NCBI GenBank assembly: GCA_016715205.1
Contig: JADKBC010000048.1
Span: forward strand, 62,001 to 126,000
Length of the DNA stretch: 64,000 bases
From: Holophaga sp.
Lineage (GTDB): Bacteria > Acidobacteriota > Holophagae > Holophagales > Holophagaceae
Direction: 5' to 3'
This document shows positions 61,334-64,000 of the stretch, in pieces. Within the stretch, counting starts at the first letter, position 1. Each line of letters starts with the position of its first letter. Below the pieces are notes generated by a model. That model saw only the letters and a list, made by a program, of their open reading frames with translations, did no database searches and was not told the DNA's origin. A program made the translations under genes and the position numbers.

Positions 61334-62305
61334 ATGGACCCTGCGACGAGCCAACTCCTCGAAAAGATCGGCCCCAGTTTCGCCGAGAGCATGGGTTCCG
61401 TTTTTTCAATGCTCACGGGCCGGGAATTCGCGGTGGCCCCGGGTACGGCCGAATCCCTCGACTACGAGGGCGTCGGCAAGCTCTACACCGGCTCCGTGGT
61501 CTATGTCAAAGCCGCCTATACCAAGGGCGTTTCGGGCAACATGCTGTTTGCCCTGCCGCTGACCGAAGGTACTCAACTCGTGGATCTCATGCTGGGCGGC
61601 GAAGGCACGGCCTCCACCGAGCTGGCGGGGGATTCCAGGGATGCCCTGGCGGAAACCTTCAACCAGATTCTGGGCAGTGCCAACCAAGCTCTCTCCGATA
61701 TGGCGGGAGAAACCCTGTCCATTTCCAACGTGGAAATTTTTTCCACCGAAGGTGATCAGGCGGATGCACTCCAGGAACTTCTGGGTAGTGGACCTTTCGA
61801 TACGTTGGGCCTTGCCACCACCCAGGAAAACCTCGCCACCACAATCCATCTTCTCATCCCGGAAATGCTCTCGGAGCAATTCAAGCGCAAGCTGGGGATG
61901 GCCCAGCCCCCGGCCCCACCCGCCGCACCAGCACCCGTCTCCCCCGCTGCCCCCGCTCCCGCCCCTTCCCCGGCAGCAACCGCCCAGGTGACGGCCATGG
62001 CTGCAGGACCCACCCACACGGGTTCTCGGCAATCCTCCGTGGATACCGGCAACCTGGATCTGCTGCTGGATATCGAGCTGCCCGTCATGGTGCGCATGGG
62101 CCAGACAGAAATGCCCCTGGGCGAGCTTCTTAAACTTACACCAGGCTCCATCCTGGAATTGAACCGTGCAGCCGATGCGCCGGTGGAATTGCTAGTGAAT
62201 GGCAAGCAGATCGCCAAGGGCGAAGTGGTCGTGGTGGATGGCAACTTTGCCTTCCGCATCACCGAGATCGAGAGCACCGATACGCGAATTCGCAGTTTGT
62301 CTTAG
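61334..62305 (+). CDS. fliN: Flagellar motor switch protein FliN with CheC-like domain (FliY-type)
   Basis: A 323-residue fusion, longer than ordinary FliN. Residues about 1-200 form a CheC/CheX-like domain containing D103-x3-E107-x2-N110 (DALAETFN), the CheC phosphatase signature. A Pro/Ala-rich linker (about 217-245) leads to the SpoA/FliN domain (LDIELPVMVRMGQTEMPLGE, LELNRAADAPVELLVNGKQI). This is the FliY layout seen in Bacillus, spirochaetes and Thermotoga. The ATG has AGGAGG nearby and overlaps no other start. Confidence 0.9.
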   Translation: MDPATSQLLEKIGPSFAESMGSVFSMLTGREFAVAPGTAESLDYEGVGKLYTGSVVYVKAAYTKGVSGNMLFALPLTEGTQLVDLMLGGEGTASTELAGDSRDALAETFNQILGSANQALSDMAGETLSISNVEIFSTEGDQADALQELLGSGPFDTLGLATTQENLATTIHLLIPEMLSEQFKRKLGMAQPPAPPAAPAPVSPAAPAPAPSPAATAQVTAMAAGPTHTGSRQSSVDTGNLDLLLDIELPVMVRMGQTEMPLGELLKLTPGSILELNRAADAPVELLVNGKQIAKGEVVVVDGNFAFRITEIESTDTRIRSLS

Positions 62306-62416
62306 GACTTTTGCCACACCTGTGGCGCTGGGCTTAACCACACTCTGTGACGACCCGACCACATTGGCGCCTGGAACTACCGGGTCTATGCTCGGGATTC
62401 ATTCACAGGATGTCCC

Positions 62417-64000
62417 ATGTGTGGAATCGTTGGATACATTGGTCACCAATCGGCAGCTGCGCTGTTGCTGGAAGGCCTCCAGACCCTGGAATACCGTGGC
62501 TACGACAGCGCGGGCATCGCCCTGGCTCCGGGAGACGGAGCCTTTCGCGTAACCCGGGCTTCGGGCAAGCTGGCAAATCTCCGGAGTAAGATGGACGCCC
62601 AGGATCCTACCACCTTGGGCATTGGCCACACCCGGTGGGCCACCCATGGTCGCCCCACCGAAGAGAATGCCCATCCCCACCGCAGCGCCGACGGCAAGAT
62701 CGTGGCGGTCCACAATGGCATTTTCGAGAATTTCATCGAATTGAGGAAGGAACTCCAGGCCGCAGGTGAAGTCTTCACCTCTGAAACCGATACGGAAGCC
62801 TTTCCCGTGATGGTTTCTCACCTCATGAAGGCAGGCGCTTCCTTTGTGGAAGCCTTCCGACAGGCCCTCAACCGGATGCAGGGCATCTACGCCATAGCCT
62901 GTCTGCATGCGGACGACCCCAACCGTATCCTCGCCGCCCGCAGCGGTCCCCCGCTCGTCATCGGCCTGGGCGAGAACGAGACCTTCCTGGCCTCGGATGT
63001 GGTACCCCTACTTCGCCATACCCGGCGCGTGATCTTTCTGGAGGACGGCGATATTGCCGAAATCACCCGATCGGGAGCCGTCATTACCCGCGCCGACGGC
63101 AGCCGTGTGCTTCGCGAAGAGCATCACATCCCCTACGACCCAGTCGCCGCTGAAAAAGGCGGTTTCAAACACTTCATGCAGAAGGAAATCTTCGAACAGC
63201 CCCAGGCCATTTCTAATACCCTGCTCAACCGACTCCCCATTGATGATTCCCACGCCATACCGCTGGAACTACCCTTTACCGATGCGGACCTGAAGGCCCT
63301 TCAGCGCATTCACATCGTGGCCTGCGGCACCAGTTGGCATGCGGGGCTGGTGGGCAAGTTCCTCATCGAGCAGTTGGCCCGCACGGCTGTGGAAGTGGAT
63401 TACGCCTCGGAGTACCGCTACCGGGAACCTGTCATTCCCCAGGGCACCCTGATCATCGGCATCACCCAGAGCGGGGAAACCGCCGATACCCTGGCCGCCA
63501 TGAAGGAGGCCGCCGCACGGGGCGCACGCACCCTCGCCATCTGCAATGTCATGGGTTCCACCGCCACCCGCACGGCGGAAGCAACGATCCTCACCCATGC
63601 CGGGCCCGAAATCGGGGTGGCCTCCACCAAGGCCTTCACCACGCAATTGGCGGTACTGACGCTCCTAGCCCTGCGGTTGGGCGAGGCCAAAGGCACGGTG
63701 AATCCAGAACTGCGCGCCAACCTGCTGCAGGGTCTGCGTGAACTACCCGCCCATCTCGAACACCTCAATGCCCTGGAGCCACAGATCATCCGGTGGGCCC
63801 AGCGCTATCAGCACGCCCGGGATTTCCTCTACCTGGGCCGAGGGCCGTTGTATCCCATTGCTCTGGAAGGCGCTCTGAAACTGAAAGAGATTTCCTATAT
63901 CCATGCGGAGGGCTATCCCGCCGGTGAAATGAAACACGGCCCCATCGCCCTGATCGACCAGGATCTGCCCGTGATCGCCCTGATGCCCAAGGATGCCCAC
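62417..64000 (+). CDS. glmS: Glutamine--fructose-6-phosphate aminotransferase (partial)
   Basis: The first 528 codons of GlmS, open to the window end. The N-terminal glutaminase has catalytic Cys2 (MCGIVGYIGHQS), HTRWATHG and HNGIFENF. The isomerase domain starts near residue 265 with VACGTSWHAG, ASEYRYREPV, GITQSGETADT and GVASTKAFTTQ. It makes glucosamine-6-phosphate for peptidoglycan and LPS. No glmS ribozyme-like leader is evident in the 111 bases upstream. Confidence 0.96.
   Translation, partial: MCGIVGYIGHQSAAALLLEGLQTLEYRGYDSAGIALAPGDGAFRVTRASGKLANLRSKMDAQDPTTLGIGHTRWATHGRPTEENAHPHRSADGKIVAVHNGIFENFIELRKELQAAGEVFTSETDTEAFPVMVSHLMKAGASFVEAFRQALNRMQGIYAIACLHADDPNRILAARSGPPLVIGLGENETFLASDVVPLLRHTRRVIFLEDGDIAEITRSGAVITRADGSRVLREEHHIPYDPVAAEKGGFKHFMQKEIFEQPQAISNTLLNRLPIDDSHAIPLELPFTDADLKALQRIHIVACGTSWHAGLVGKFLIEQLARTAVEVDYASEYRYREPVIPQGTLIIGITQSGETADTLAAMKEAAARGARTLAICNVMGSTATRTAEATILTHAGPEIGVASTKAFTTQLAVLTLLALRLGEAKGTVNPELRANLLQGLRELPAHLEHLNALEPQIIRWAQRYQHARDFLYLGRGPLYPIALEGALKLKEISYIHAEGYPAGEMKHGPIALIDQDLPVIALMPKDAH

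Noticed and set aside
59965..61416. 483-codon minus-strand frame opposite fliA/fliM
   Set aside because: It covers the junction of two well-supported flagellar genes and has no recognisable domain.
62306..62416. Possible glmS ribozyme or riboswitch leader
   Set aside because: The 111 bases show only a six-base-pair hairpin (GCCACA/TGTGGC) and none of the conserved glmS ribozyme core that I would expect.

Overview
The window looks like a chromosomal segment of a high-GC, flagellated, at least partly anaerobic Gram-negative bacterium. My best guess is Acidobacteriota of the Holophaga/Geothrix type. This is an inference from gene content: a large TonB-dependent receptor with an N-terminal carboxypeptidase-regulatory-like domain, [FeFe]-hydrogenase maturases (hydE, hydF), a bacteriohemerythrin, a flagellar flhA-flhF-flhG-fliA-fliM-fliN(Y) run, and lipoproteins. 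No 16S rRNA or other taxonomic marker is present.

Layout. 1-9,850: start of trpS with an M50 membrane protease; a divergent FAD-oxidoreductase / aldehyde dehydrogenase pair; a two-component system with a zinc-ribbon gene, next to a 63-residue remnant of a TonB-dependent receptor; a lipoprotein; DAHP synthase; lspA. 9,842-22,141: ileS, methyltransferase, MFS transporter, SDR protein, ftsW, a frameshifted pseudo-receiver/HDOD gene, the large subunit of a B12-dependent acyl-CoA mutase, an amidohydrolase and a damaged rpe. 22,163-34,652: a tightly overlapping minus-strand operon matching the yfa/mag bacterial alpha-2-macroglobulin locus (DUF2138, DUF1175, macroglobulin, two DUF2135 proteins, a penicillin-binding-like protein, a SpoIID-like protein, and a GIY-YIG gene at the end). 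A 267-bp MITE-like element is inserted in frame in the DUF1175 gene.

34,742-47,822: hutI, a lipoprotein, a DUF465 protein, an orphan OppD-like ATPase, a 5'-nucleotidase whose two domains are separate genes, a membrane protein, bacteriohemerythrin, the TonB-dependent receptor, an alcohol dehydrogenase, a HAD hydrolase and hydF. 47,867-54,829: an S9 peptidase (frameshifted near its C-terminus), then hydE - threonine aldolase - CDF transporter as a tight operon, and a dienelactone hydrolase. 54,956-62,305: the flagellar run, with a possible sigma-54 promoter before flhA, a decanucleotide repeat between flhA and flhF, and a FliN carrying a CheC-like domain. 62,417-64,000: the 5' part of glmS.

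Two points affect use of the sequence. Four genes (rpe, the HDOD gene, the SpoIID-like gene and the S9 peptidase) carry one-base frameshifts in or beside G/C runs, and rpe also contains about 100 bases of G/C-saturated sequence where conserved catalytic residues should be. Sequencing or assembly error is a serious explanation for these. No rRNA, tRNA or CRISPR array was found.
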